A stretch of DNA of 64,000 nucleotides from Engraulis encrasicolus (GCF_034702125.1 NC_085873.1:44805035-44869034), one strand, 5' to 3'. Positions 1 through 10,889 are shown, counted from the stretch's first letter. Notes: generated from the sequence alone by a model not told the origin. Made by a program: numbers and translations.

Positions 1-59
1 ACAAATACTTTTGAAATATATTTTTTGCTCTTGGAAATCACAGATTTTCATAAATAACT

Positions 60-190
60 AATTAATTCCTGTTTGAGCAGAAGAAGTCGTGCGCCGAAAC
101 GCGTGGGTCTCTGCTCCCATGTTTTTAAACTTCTTAGCCATGTTTCAATAAAGGCTTTTTAATATTTTTCCACAAGAAGAGTGCCTTGGA
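60..190 (+). repeat. Dispersed repeat with CGAAACGCG core (hammerhead/Penelope-tail-like)
   Basis: The stretch carries CGAAACGCG at 95-103, then an AATAAAGGCTTTTT segment and an AGAGTGCC segment. The same order of motifs occurs at 38.55-38.68 kb, so I read it as a copy of the same dispersed family. GAAAC is the 3' core of hammerhead ribozymes, but the 5' core here (AGAAGAA where CTGATGA is expected) is degenerate. Catalytic activity is not supported for this copy. Confidence 0.4.
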
Positions 191-404
191 CTCCCTTTTT
201 GACAAGATATTGTTTTTTCCCCAACACCAAAGAGCACCTTCAATATTTTTTCTGAACAATTCCCTGAGCATTTCGGATTTTCTCTTCACTTGATAACCAC
301 CATTTTAAGGCTGCCTTATCAAACGACCAAAGGTTGACAACAAAAAGGAAATGCTGGCATTTATATATACATATTTTGCAACAGAAGCCTGTATGCTAAG
401 GCAA

Positions 405-880
405 GGCAAGGCATGTATATTAGTATGGCGCCTTTCATACACAGGTGCAACTCAATGTGCTTCACAAAAAACAAATGCAAAAAGAAAGGAAACAAGATAG
501 AAAAAAATAGAAAAGTCAAAGTCAAAGTAATTTTAAAACATTAAGATAAAATATATGGTATTTAAAAAAAATACAAAAATAATGATATATAATTTAAGCT
601 AGGGGAAAGCATCTGATAACAGCTTTGTCTTGAGTCTATTTAAAGCTATCAATAGTGGGTGCATTTTTTTTTACGTCAATCTGGAAGCTGGTTCCAAAGC
701 TTTGCAGCATAGAGGCTAAAGGCTGCCTCTCCACACTTTGTTTTGACTTATGGAATCACCAGCAAATTCTTCTCCGTTGACCTTAGTGACCTGGTTGGTG
801 AATGCAGCTGAAACATATCTAGTAGATAGGTGGGTCCCATTCCATTTAATGATTTAAACACAGGAAGCATTCCTAAGTCA
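405..880. repeat. Dispersed teleost repeat, LINE-like
   Basis: It opens with AAGGCAAGGCAAGGCA and a 'GCGCCTTTCATACACAGG...AACTCAATGTGCTTCAC' segment that I recognise as a very common teleost interspersed repeat. Later text (TTCCAAAGCTTTGCAGCATAG and a CTGCCTCTCCAC segment) belongs to the same family. No intact reading frame remains. Family assignment is from memory. Confidence 0.45.
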
Positions 881-1151
881 CTAATTGGTATGCAAATATG
901 CACCTTCCCCATGATCATCCCCACTCTGTCAATAACATAATTCACAGCAAAAGACATGCATCTGGAGCGGAGATGTTATTTGTTCACATGAGAGTGGCTG
1001 TTGAACTTGGGTCATGTAACTTGTATATACTATAACAGCCTTTCCTGCTGTAATACCTTACAGTAATTGATCACTTTTATAATGTCTTACTCCCAACACT
1101 GCATTGTACACAGTGCACTGCCATTTCTCTGTATGGACGGTATGTCTAATG

Positions 1152-1482
1152 CAGGGGTGGGGAACTTATGTCTCGAGGGCCGTTTGCAGCCCTTGAGGCC
1201 GTTTTATCTGGCCCTTGAAATTATTTGAATGTTATGCAACTTTGCATTAAATATGACATATTTTGTAAAGAAATCTTGGAAATCACATTTCCAATGCAAT
1301 TAAATTATATTCAGGGGACCTAGAGAAGACGGGGACTGTTTTAAAGGTGCCTACCTTCAATATAGGCCTAAATTGTATGGGGAAATCCTGATTTGTGTTC
1401 ATAGTACGGCCCTCTGAGGACTTTTATGACCCTTGTAGGAATTTGAAGTGGCCCCTCGAATGAAAAAGGTTCCCCACCCCTG
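1152..1482. mobile_element. hAT-type MITE (CAGGGGTGGGGAAC ends)
   Basis: The terminal inverted repeats are CAGGGGTGGGGAAC on the left and GTTCCCCACCCCTG on the right. They are flanked by a near-perfect 8-bp target duplication (GTCTAATG left, GACTAATG right). The inside contains repeated 'TGGCCC' text and no coding sequence. An 8-bp duplication and CAG ends are the hAT signature. A decayed relative lies at about 15.80-15.94 kb. Confidence 0.85.
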
Positions 1483-1675
1483 GACTAATGGATGAGAGCT
1501 AGGAGAGATAAGTGACGTTAGTGAACCTTCCCGAAACCTCACTGAACTATTGGCCGAACCCGACACCTTTAGCTCAGAGCCATGCTGGAGGGTTGTCACG
1601 GCTGGTACATAATTATTCCTCAGAAAGTATCCTGCCCCAGCGACCAGTTTTCTGTGCATATACTGTAGTGAATGC

Positions 1676-1986
1676 CGAAAGTGAAAGCCCAACTAGGAAA
1701 CTCCAACTCCCATTGTCATTGTGATACAGCACTCCACAGCACACAAGTGTTCACTGCACACAACAAAATTGCATTTATGCCTTACCCGTGCAAGGGGGCA
1801 GCCCCCAATGGCACCCGAAAGGGAGCAGTGCTGCAGGACAGTACCATGCTCAGGGTACCTCAGTCATGGAGGAGGATGGGGGAGAGCACTGGTTAATTAC
1901 TCCCCCCACCAACCTGGCGGGTCGGGAGTCGAACCGGCAAACTTTGGGCTACAAGTCTGACACCCTAACCGCTTGCCCCTGACTGC
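1676..1986 (-). mobile_element. tRNA-derived SINE, copy A
   Basis: Read on the minus strand, it starts with a tRNA-like head. A B-box-like GGTTCGACTCC lies at 1935-1925 and an A-box-like GGCAAGCGGTTAGGG upstream (about 1979-1963). A body of about 230 bp follows. A second copy in the same orientation lies at 62240-62556 and shares head, body and both boundaries. The B box matches the RNA polymerase III consensus GGTTCRANNCC. No obvious target duplication is visible. Confidence 0.85.
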
Positions 1987-2191
1987 CCTGTAGTGTACAA
2001 GTATAAAGAGAGATGGGGTAGGCTTGGGAAATGACCCACACTGGATTTGAACCCATAGGACCCCATGGGCAAATAGCCTCATATGGCATGGGCGCACTAC
2101 TACTACAAGTATTGGCAAAGGACGCGCTCAACTTCTTGGAAAAACGAAAGTCTTTGGGTGCGAGATAAAAAGCGTCAACTTAAGGAAGAAA

Positions 2192-2314
2192 AATCCGCAC
2201 TCACAAACTGCGTCTCATTATTTATTTATTTATATTACCACCATGTCCAAAAAGCAAACGCGTTTCGGCTAACAAGCGAAATAAATAGTGAGACGCAGTT
2301 TGTGAGTGCGGATT
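2192..2314 (-). repeat. Hairpin repeat with 36-bp inverted arms and GAAACGCG core
   Basis: Arms at 2192-2227 and 2279-2314 are complementary at 35 of 36 positions and enclose about 50 bp. On the minus strand the loop contains GCT-TGTT-AGC followed by CGAAACGCG, which resembles stem II plus the GAAAC strand of a hammerhead ribozyme. The CTGATGA strand is not preserved. It lies 48 bp beyond the chrnd stop codon and supplies minus-strand AATAAA sequences (complement of 2219-2233), so it may shape the 3' end of that transcript. Confidence 0.6.
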
Positions 2315-2361
2315 GCACTACTACGTACGCCACAACACAGTGTCCCCGCCCCGTTGCGTGA

Positions 2362-2544
2362 TCATATGAGTCGTGGGTTGGATTCCAGGTAGTCGTGGGG
2401 GTCTCCTTCAAAGGGCAGCGGGGGAGGATGGTTGTAGATGCCCATCAGGAAGATAATGACGGTGCCAAGCGTCATCACCGGCGTCACCAGGTAGAAGCAG
2501 AGCCGATCCACCGTCCTGGCTATCCCACTCCAGCTGTCTTTTTC
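2362..2544 (-). CDS. chrnd: Acetylcholine receptor delta subunit, last coding exon
   Basis: This 183-nt exon encodes the final 60 residues of a nicotinic acetylcholine receptor subunit, a pentameric ligand-gated cation channel of the muscle endplate. It begins at residues EKDSW, just after a clean acceptor (pyrimidine-rich run ending CACAG, 2550-2545), in phase 0, and ends at a TGA at 2364-2362. The amphipathic start (ARTVDRLC) leads into the fourth membrane helix (about residues 15-37). The short extracellular tail has the PPPLPF-GDP pattern typical of delta; epsilon and beta1 tails differ, and gamma lacks PPP. The preceding exon (M3-M4 loop) should lie at higher coordinates but I could not find it. 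It may be lost in the 3007-3103 gap or lie outside the window. Confidence 0.92.
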   Translation of the reverse strand, partial: EKDSWSGIARTVDRLCFYLVTPVMTLGTVIIFLMGIYNHPPPLPFEGDPHDYLESNPRLI

Positions 2545-2814
2545 CTGTGTGGAACAACAAATATATAGTCTCAAGGCACGCCAAACCAACATGGCATTGC
2601 ATCCGATACCACACAAACTTGGAAAAGTAACACATTTGGAGACGTTCGAAGTTACCGCTGTATCTCAGGCAGGCTATGTGAAGGCCATACTGGGGTGACC
2701 TAAATGTACTTTATTGTGCGTAAATGATAGATGAAAGATTCCACTGACTAAGCAGTCATTTGTTAATTCATACAAATGTGTATTATATTACATACTTCAT
2801 TTATTTATTTAGGT

Positions 2815-2895
2815 CAATTCACATACCGTCAGCCACGTTTCCGTGGCACCCCTGAGGGGGGCGTGCGGCACCCCGGTTGAGAAACACTGGTCTAC
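2815..2895. repeat. Fragment of a hAT-type element
   Basis: The segment ends in CGGTTGAGAAACACTGG, close to the right end of the complete element at 61313-61641 (CCAGTTGAGAAACACTG). Only one end is recognisable, so it is a truncated copy. Confidence 0.5.
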
Positions 2896-3006
2896 ACAAA
2901 TGTCTCCAACCGCGGGTACGAGTAACAGTTGATATGCAAGCACACCTCAGGAGGTACGTGGCAAAATGTAATAATAACGAATTGATGGAGTGAGATCACA
3001 TTGGGA

Positions 3007-3103
3007 NNNNNNNNNNNNNNNNNNNNNNNNNNNNNNNNNNNNNNNNNNNNNNNNNNNNNNNNNNNNNNNNNNNNNNNNNNNNNNNNNNNNNNNNNNNNNN
3101 NNN
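3007..3103. other. Assembly gap
   Basis: 97 N characters. The gap lies just upstream (in gene sense) of the chrnd exon and could hide intronic or exonic sequence. Confidence 0.99.
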
Positions 3104-4501
3104 CACCTTTTGTGTAAGTATCACTGAGCTACCCCAATAAATACACTGACTGTGAGTTCAGCTGCTCAGTATACAACGCTCAGTTACCATATGTGAGGTC
3201 AAATCTTTCACCAGTACAGTGGTGGGACATGGCTTTGCATGCATGAAATGACATTACACATCATGTGCATTCAGGAAATGTATGGTTTGAGGTAGCTTGG
3301 CTTACCACATTATATCGTCGCTGTCCGATACAGACCACGTATCTCCATTTTTTGTCATTTTGAGTTTTTTCGACCAATAGAATCTCCAAGTCCATGTCCT
3401 TATACCGTACACGTCAAGTATCTCAATGACCAATGAAAGATTGTGAAAATACGTCATGAGTTTTTCGCGTATATCCATTGGGTGACAAAGCTGTCCGTCA
3501 TGCCACTTATCTCCCTCCTCCTCCCCTTCGCCCCCGGCCCCTTCCAAATGAGGCGGCTAAGCTGAAGCGAGCAAATAAACACTGAGGTAAAGTTTCAATG
3601 TTGTCAACGATGTTCTTGCTTATCCTTGCTGAAATATATTAACAACTGTTATATATCGATGTTGACACGATTGTTGTCTGTGTCTGGGGTTTGAATCGTC
3701 ACAAAATTAGCGTCTCCAAACACGCCAAATTTCACCACAGCTGGCGAGCTAGCCACTTCTAGCTTGCTAAGGCCTGGTGAAAATAACATCGGTCTCTTTT
3801 AGATTTAGTCCTTACTCAAGTTTATCAAATTCCTTTGTATGATATCCATGGATTAAAGTTTGACGTTACTGTGACAGCTCAACTGAAATGTCTGTATGAC
3901 AATTTACTTTGCGTCAGCTGAACTAAAATGGGATATTAGTACTGATTGGAGAATGGGGGGCGAGAGGAGGAAGCGCTAGTGTTTGCCTACGAATTTAGAC
4001 TAGCTGTAACAGTAGTGTGTGTGTCCATTTTGCTTACTGTTGTATAAATTGAACAGGCTATATGCTGAAATTAGTGGCAATGATCAAAACATGTTACCAA
4101 ATACAGTCTGGTGAGGCATCTGATCGATTATTTTCTTAATCCCGCCATTCCTTGCTTAGATTACACAGTGTGTTCCGTGTTGAGGGCTGAACCATGGTTA
4201 CATTTTGTTTACGAAGGGGTCCAGGGGGATGCTGAACCGGTAAAGACTTCAGTCAGATTACTTTTTTTGCTTTAATCCATGGATATATATTGCGGTCATG
4301 ACGATTGTCACTAGGAAAAATCACGCGCTCAACTTGAACGATGCCAAAGCATTTCTAAAAGTGGTGCTAGGTTGCTACATGATGAGATGTTAGCCTACTT
4401 AATGTACAGATATCCCTAAATTACGCAAGGTTATGTGTTGCCGTGTTGCGATATGGCGCGATATATTTTTGTTCTCATGTACATTTCTCCCTCCCCCTAG
4501 G
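3104..4501. other. Non-coding flank of the transposase-like gene
   Basis: I see no exon here. A CpG-rich stretch near 3490-3570 (CCTCC and CCCCCGGCCCC text) and the position directly upstream of the gene at 4502 would suit its promoter or 5' untranslated part. No terminal repeat could be identified to mark the left end of the element. Confidence 0.3.
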
Positions 4502-4586
4502 ATGTCATTTTCTTTAAAGGAGATCTGCGAGCTTGTGAGCATGAGATATGATAGGGCATTTGAGGGAAGCGTCAGGGATGAAGAAG
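4502..4586 (+). pseudogene. Possible 5' exon of DUF7869-type transposase gene 1
   Basis: After an acceptor-like CCCTCCCCCTAG, an ATG opens 28 codons (MSFSLKEICELVSM...) that end at a donor-like GAAG|GTTTGT. Joining to an acceptor at 4681 (exon from 4682) keeps frame with the main reading frame downstream. That second exon then meets TAA at 4714-4716, so either the splice is wrong or the 5' part is broken. The call rests on splice signals and position only. Confidence 0.4.
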
Positions 4587-4716
4587 GTTTGTAGTTTGCA
4601 GGAAAGTAGAATTGAGAAAGTCAGACAGGGAAGTGAACACTGTTAATTGCTATTCTAATGGTTAACCTCTGTCATTCTTAGGTGAAAGCGAGGGATCCTG
4701 CGCTAAATTAAAATAA

Positions 4717-6066
4717 ATCAATGTTAAAAAAAAATGGAGGATGATGGGTCAATCTTACATTGGAAGGAGCAGAAACGGGAGCATCATGAAAGAAGAAAGA
4801 AAAATGAGGGAGAGGTGCCAGAGTGCGTCCTGCCAGAAATCAAAACAAATTGACTGCTGCAAAATTGATGAAGGGCGGAGGATGGACATTTTCAAGTATT
4901 TCTGGGAAAAATTAGACTGGAAAGAGAGGAGGATGTACGTAAAAACAATGGTGGAAGTGAGTGGTGTTAAGCGGCGCCGAACAGAAGCTGTCACATCTAG
5001 GAGGTCTGCTTCTCTGTTCTGTTTTTTATGTGTAGATGTGAAAAGAATGAGGGTCTGTCAGAGGATGTTCTTGTCTACACTTGGGATCAGGCAGTGGACA
5101 TTCCTGAAGTGGGTAGGAAGAAGAGGAGATAGTCCCAAGAAGACAGAGAGGGTGAAGGTGACTACTGAAGAGCACAAGTTTCTAAACACATTTCTTTCCA
5201 AACTTCCAAAAGTGCCGTCACAATATTGTAGGGCCTCCTCGTCCAAGCTGCATTTGGAGCCTTACTTCAAATCTATATCTCATCTGCATTCCTTATACTA
5301 GCAGGCATGTTCAGACAACAGCATCAGACCACTCTCACGACAGGTTTTCACAGTAGCGTTCAACCAACTGAATCTTTCCTTATTCCATCCAAAAAAAGAT
5401 CAATGCGACACCTGCTGTGCATTCAAAGCCGGGAACATCGAGGCTGCTGTGTGGGAGAAACACCGAAAGAGAAAAGATGATGCTAGAGAAGAAAAGGAAA
5501 ATGACAAACAACTGGCTACCAACACCTGCTTAGTGGCGTGCATGGACCTTCAGAGCCTTCTGCTGTGCCCAAAACTTCAAGCATCGGCCCTGTACTACAA
5601 GATGAAGCTTGGTGTGCACAATTTCACTATCTACAACATGGCATCACATGCAGCACAAAATTACCTGTGGCATGAGGGGGAGGCGGGGCTCTCTGCCAGT
5701 GGATTTGCCTCGTGTATTGTACACTTCCTGAAAACCCAAGCGTCGTACAGCGAGTTTGTCCTCTGGAGTGATGGATGTGGATACCAAAACAGAAACCTCG
5801 TGCTCAGCAATGCACTGCTGAAGTTTGCAACAGAGACGAAGAAAACCGTTACTCAGAAGTACCTGGAAAGAGGCCACACCCAAATGGAGTGCGATTCAGT
5901 CCACAGTGTAATCGAGAGGAAGATGCGGGATCGGGATGTCCATGTCCCCGAGTATACTCATGAACGGCCATCCGGGTACTTTGCTCTTAAATTTGCGTTA
6001 CGCCCCTTTATGGGTGAAAACAAACCGAATGTCTCATTGACTTACATGCTACATCGGCTAGCCTAA
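4717..6066 (+). pseudogene. DUF7869-type transposase-like protein, main exon with internal TAG
   Basis: One frame runs from 4717 to the stop at 6064-6066 and is broken only by a TAG at 5299-5301. The part before it has a Cys-rich patch, the IFKYFW block and CRASSSKLHLEP. The part after continues directly with FHPKKDQCDTC. Order and spacing match proteins found in many copies in fish and arthropods that I recall as DUF7869-type, probably RNase-H-fold transposases. Likely metal ligands are Asp in CMDLQ (5545-5547), Asp in WSDGCGYQNRN (5770-5772) and Asp in GHTQMECDSVH (5893-5895), giving a DDD triad. Homology fades after HVPEY (about 5955), so the true exon probably ends there and the rest of the frame is intron read-through. 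All three triad residues are present, so the copy looks young. Confidence 0.7.
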
Positions 6067-6282
6067 ATGAACACTTTCCATGGTTCAGCCACGGCTGTTC
6101 GGCTATATTATTTGAACAGCCGGCAACACGACACATTTTCGGCATGTTGCGCGTGAACAACGCTTGTCTACAGGTCCTTATCTTTCGTTTATTAAACCCC
6201 AACATCACCAATTGACTTGCATTGCCTGTTTTCCCCCACAAATGGGCGTAACGCACATGGAAAACATCACGCCGTTCATGAG

Positions 6283-6446
6283 TATGTAGCTGTCATCCGC
6301 GGACCTCGTTCCCGCCCCTTCCCTTACGACGTCCAATACGTTGACCACACCTTCTTCCAAGACTTCAGTAAGGTCACCATCTGTAAGTCTCTGCGACCAG
6401 GCAGCAAAGTTGGAGATCCGACCGTGCATGACCTTCAGGCAATCAG
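6283..6446 (+). pseudogene. DUF7869-type transposase gene 1, next exon
   Basis: The frame reads YVAVIRGPRSRPFPYDVQYV, then a DHTFFQDFSK block and RPGSKVGDPTVHDLQAIR, which follow the catalytic part in this family. It ends at CAG|GTTTTT. Its left edge is set at an AG before TATGTAGCT. The donor it joins to near 5955 is not certain, because no GT fits perfectly there. Confidence 0.65.
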
Positions 6447-6604
6447 GTTTTTTTTTATAGATGTCTCTTCCATTAATACTTAGCCATTAACAATAGCCAT
6501 ATCAACCTGAAGAATTGTTTTGATTTGTACCTTTGAATTGCCTTCTGAGTTTGTCCTAACCCTTTGCTCTTTGTTCCCCAATACCCCTTTTTAATGTGTT
6601 CTAG

Positions 6605-6746
6605 ATACAACATTGATGGCAGCATGGAGTACAAGTTGCTCCACTCTGATCCCTGGAAGCCCTACTCCTCCCCATCACTGAGGAAACCGTGCCTCACTGT
6701 GGTCCCACTCCATCCATCCCGGCCAACAATCAAAGCTGCTACGTAA
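6605..6746 (+). pseudogene. DUF7869-type transposase gene 1, terminal exon
   Basis: It follows an acceptor GTGTTCTAG. Splicing from 6446 rebuilds an Arg codon and continues as YNIDGSMEYKLLHSDPW, the family's usual C-terminal 'DG-x-IEYKL' block, then stops at TAA 6744-6746. The last 25 residues are proline- and serine-rich and do not match what I recall of the family. Confidence 0.6.
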
Positions 6747-7919
6747 TTATTACCCATATCACGTGTAAGTCGTGTTTCAAAATAGGCATATATCCCATTA
6801 CCGCCCATAGCTGCATTTATGTGAAGTTGTGATAATGCCACTCAATGTCCTGTAGCCTAGCCTATCGCTAGGTCTAGACTGGTCAAGAGCCCGCCGTAAC
6901 ATCTCCGCCTAGAAGTTAGATCCGCAGGCCAAAATATAGACACAAATAAACCTCTATCTTCTTATTTGGCTTTGGTCCTTAAAACGGACAAGGCCTTCTA
7001 CGGGGTCGCATACTAAGAAAAACTTTGCAGACCAATAGTTCTACATTTTGTCTTGCAAAATATCTGATCAATATCCTGGAGTTGACGGTGCGACTTAGCT
7101 CGCCATTATTCTTAACATCTCGCTTCACGTTTAACCTACCTAAACCTTAACAATTGTCTTGGTATGTAACCGCGTTGAACCGTTTTAATTATCGAAGCGA
7201 AATGTAAAGAAGATGCCGCGTATAATCGTACCATCACCTCCGGGACATTTGTCAGGTAAGTTATCGCAAAGGGCAGGTGCAAGTTGTAGCCTAACAGACT
7301 AGCATCCAAACAACGATTGATTTCCTGACCCTGAGATAGAAACACAGCTCCTTTAGAATCTGTGGTACAAGTAGGCATAGTTCTAGTTATTAGGGCAGTT
7401 CTAGCCAATTAACACACTTTGAACGTAGAATGAGTGTATTGGCATATATTGTCGCTTTCCTCTAATATGTTATTTGTGTTTGTTTGTTTCTTACAGCCTA
7501 CGGATAAGATTTCGCCCCCTTTTTGAAAAAAACAAAAGGCACTTTTAAGAGCCACTCTCTCTCCCTCTCTCTCTCTCTCTCTCATATTTATTTATTTATT
7601 GTCATTGGCATTTATATTTCAATTAGGTATGTATCAAACCTATGAACCTATGCTGTGTTCCCGTAATGACCTCTTGGTGCAGATAGGCCCACCAAACTTT
7701 TCAATCTTTGCTGTCAAAGACTCATATTATAACAATATCTAGCCTGTTTTTCTCAGCAAAGGATGAAGAGGCCTGGTTATGAACCTATCTGCATGAAGAG
7801 GCCACCTTGATGCTTCTGTATTATTTCTGCATTCCAACAAAGTGTGAACTTGTGCTATTACACAACATACTATGCTATTACATAACAGAAACTAAACCTA
7901 TTACAAACCCCAAATCTTA
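6747..7919. other. No gene seen; right flank of transposase gene 1
   Basis: Unique-looking sequence with a CT run at about 7556-7583 (followed by ATTTATTTATTT) and an isolated acceptor-like TTTCTTACAG ending at 7496. No reading frame resembles a known protein and no terminal inverted repeat closing the element was recognised. Confidence 0.3.
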
Positions 7920-8099
7920 TTTATATTTATTTTTTTAAAGACTTTTTAAATTTTATTTGACAAGACAGTGTGAGAGGTGGACTGGAAGTGAATGGGGTGA
8001 GAGATGGGGAGGGGTCGGCAAAGGACCCGGGCCAGGAATTGAACCCAGGTCAGCCGCATGGTAGATGGGTTCCCTACCGGTTGGCCACAACAAGGCCAC
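7920..8099 (-). mobile_element. tRNA-derived SINE with A-rich tail
   Basis: On the minus strand a tRNA-like head has a B box GGTTCAATTCC at 8045-8035. A CCCC/CATCTCTCACCCC segment, CACTGTCTTGTC and an A-rich 3' end (TTTAAA/AATAAA text at 7920-7950) follow. This head-and-tail arrangement is a widespread teleost SINE type. The tail of a related copy lies at 35811-35900. Confidence 0.75.
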
Positions 8100-8499
8100 A
8101 AACCCCAAATCTTACTCTTACTTTAGAGCGGGGAGTGTCAATGCGCCATAGCAACATGAAGTTGCATTACGGAGTGGTGTAGCAGAGAATGGAATGTCAA
8201 CATATGCAAACTTGCAAATAATTAACATTACATTTTTGTCAAGCCATGTTTTTTGGATATTGCTAATTAATCTATGATAAATAAGTATATTCCATGTTTC
8301 AATGATGTTTTTTTCCACTATACCCTTATAATTGTTTGTTTTTCTTTAACCTAAACATATAGACAGTAAGCTTTGCACACACAGCCATTTCACACTCTAT
8401 TATAGGCTACACATCGGTCTTCAAACAGTTTTGCACGTCTATGTTCGTCATAGATGTTGGTAGCATTAGGCTGCTTGAGGACTAAGCATGGAAGCAGTA

Positions 8500-9367
8500 T
8501 GTTAAAGGCCAACTTCCGATAAAACACAGTTTTACTCACTCCTTTTGAAGATCGGACGGTCACCCCAAGTTAAACTCACTTGCAAGGCTCTCATAGCGGT
8601 GCGTCACCTCGCCTGGCTGTGTTTCCCGGTGTTTCCCAATTTACATCAATAATGCAGAGAAACGAGCGAATCACGAAAGCCTTTCTGTGTTTCGTCACGT
8701 CGAAAGAAGGCGTTGCCCACAAAGGTTTATGTCGATCCATTTTTCTAAAAACATGTCGAGTAATTTTTTTCTGCTTGTTTTCAATACAAGCAACGTCTGG
8801 TGGCCCGAAATCTAGCTTAGCTTAGCTATCAGCTGGTTGCTACTCTCAGGTACACACACAGCACAAAGCCTCATCCATAGAGCAAGCCCACTCTGGTAGC
8901 TGGCCCACTCCTGTAGCTCGCCTAGGGGTCGCTGTCGAAAGAGCACAGCCCTGAATGGAGCATGCACGCCTCCGTTGGCGCCCCTATAGTGCAGTACCAC
9001 CCGGAGAAGTGGCGACTCTGTTTCCAATTACATTCTATCCAGGCACAGGAGGACTGAGCCAATCAGAGACGCATTTCCACGAGAGCAGGAAGAGTAAGCC
9101 AATCAGAGACGCTTTTCCACGAGAAACACGGAACACCCTCTCGTTTCTCCACAAGCCACATTGCTGGCTTGCAAAAACGGCTTGAAACAAAGCAACCAGA
9201 ACGTTTTTTAAAACAGGACCAACGCGTAACACATTCAATAACAATGGGGAACACAGCAATATTAATCAAATGACGTTGAGAGGCCATCTTTAATATATAT
9301 CTACCCAACACCACATGTTTTGTGTATTAACACTAAATCACATACAACCTTGCTTATTGTTTTACAG
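8500..9367. other. Non-coding region with a two-copy CCAAT tandem
   Basis: Two units of 'AGCCAATCAGAGACGC-x-TTTCCACGAGA' begin at 9057 and 9097, a 40-bp period. CCAAT is the NF-Y target in vertebrate promoters. The pair lies about 300 bp upstream of the exon at 9372, so a promoter role is possible but not shown. No coding sequence was recognised. Confidence 0.35.
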
Positions 9368-9371
9368 GAAC

Positions 9372-9593
9372 ATGCCACCCCCTCATGGTGGAGGGCTCCA
9401 AAAGTCCTGCACTTCTTGCAGGGAAAAAATTTACAATGGCTGTAAAACGTGCCCAAAGTGCAAGGCAGCCCAGCCGACTGGGGTGCGGCTGAAGAAAAAA
9501 ATGGAGAATCTAAAGAAGAGCGTGGACGCCTGGGCTGCAAACAAGAAGAAGCACCAGTGCCTGTCCCATGTGTGGGACAGTGCAGTGCTGTTG
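9372..9593 (+). CDS. Orphan exon encoding a Cys-rich, zinc-ribbon-like N-terminus
   Basis: An acceptor (GCTTATTGTTTTACAG, to 9367) precedes an ATG at 9372. The exon gives 74 residues in phase 0 and ends at a donor TTG|GTAGGAAA. Cysteines 13, 16, 24, 27 and 30 (C-x2-C-x7-C-x2-C-x2-C) suggest a small zinc-binding module, followed by a Lys-rich helix (VRLKKKMENLKKSVDAWAAN). I recall similar first exons in multicopy fish proteins, probably encoded by mobile elements. No following exon was found before 11.9 kb. Function unknown; it could be an abandoned element exon. Confidence 0.5.
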
Positions 9594-10429
9594 GTAGGAA
9601 ATATCTGTTACGATATCTGAAAGTAGTGTAAAAAAATGTAGGTCCTATTGACGTCCACTGATTTTGCGATGCTCTGTTCTGAAATGACAGGCTAGCATTT
9701 AATAACTTTGTCGTTCACAATCTGGTCAGAAATGCCAGATTACCTAGCTGCAATTTTTCTCGTCAGTTCATTCACATACTCACAAATATACTTTATTACA
9801 GAGTTCCGCCAGTACTTCAGTTTTTTGTTAGTATTGTATCTGTCATGCTGTACAAAAATGTGTGCTCAAACACGGAATTTCAGCAAAATCCGTCCTCACA
9901 GACACAGATTTTGAGTAAAAAAATCCGTGCTTGAGGACACAGATCCCGTGGAGATCAGGTTGACCAATCATGACATTTCACAATTCGCAAAAAAAAAAAA
10001 AAAAACGTTCCACAAGATCCCCACATGGTTCCAAGAATTAATAATAAAACTTGTGTACTCATCATATTTTATATTTCTGGTGTGTTTTTGCCATCATGTC
10101 CATCGACGACGGCAGGTCAACATTGCAGCTAGGTGGCTAGCTTGCGTCACACACCCACCTTTCAGTTCGTACAATAACGTTACCATTAGGCCTCCGTAGT
10201 TGTGTAAAAAGGTAAGCCACCCAAAAAGCAAAACGGTATCAAAATACATTGTGACCTTGTCTGAAAATAGCACTAGGCCTACTACTATTTCCTACTGGTG
10301 CGGAAGGGAAGTTCCAGAAGAGGTATTACATTCTATGGGAAGTCCGCTCCAGACCAGGCAGTTAAGCACCTTAGGAAGCAACATGTGATTGGACAATTTC
10401 ACATTCCATATTAACCCATTGTTCTCCGG

Positions 10430-10540
10430 TTCAAGTTCAAGTTATTTCAATTGTCACATACGTAACCTACTATTTGTAGTGAAATGATGATGGGATCATC
10501 AGCTCTACATAAAAAAAGAAATAATTAACATGAGTTGAAA
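10430..10540. repeat. LINE/SINE 3'-end fragment
   Basis: The text TTCAAGTTCAAGTTATTTCA, then ATTGTCACATACGT and AGTGAAATGATG, is the kind of 3' end shared by several teleost LINEs and their SINE partners. Only this end is present. Confidence 0.4.
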
Positions 10541-10625
10541 GCAGTGTAACTCACCAGACATAACACCCCATGGGCTTTTATTTCTGGTGATTAGAAGAAT
10601 GTCATACCACCAAAGTAAAAAAGAT

Positions 10626-10843
10626 CAGTGTTGCCAGATGTGTCTGACCAAATCCTGCCCAAAAGGCTCTCAAAAAACGCCCAAATGCGCTGAATTCCGC
10701 CCAAATTCAACAAATTACATTGAATTCTATGGGCCCAAAACGACTGAAAAAAAGGCAACTGGCCAATTTTAGTCGTTTTTGCCCGCCAACGCTCATCCCA
10801 AGTAGCCCAATTGGGCGGGCACCCGCCCAATCTGGCAACACTG
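10626..10843 (+). mobile_element. hAT-type MITE, CAGTGTTGCCAGAT family, copy 1
   Basis: 218 bp with ends CAGTGTTGCCAGAT and ATCTGGCAACACTG and a perfect 8-bp target duplication AAAAAGAT (10618-10625 and 10844-10851). Copies 2 (11465-11691) and 3 (62672-62879, inverted) share the interior. No coding capacity. Confidence 0.92.
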
Positions 10844-10889
10844 AAAAAGATGTGTGTGTATAGTGGCCAACTGGCTAATGAGATGGACT

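Noticed and set aside
3302..3547. 81-residue minus-strand frame beside the assembly gap
   Set aside because: No known domain, no splice signals, and it overlaps the CpG-rich flank of the transposase gene. It does not resemble the missing chrnd exon.
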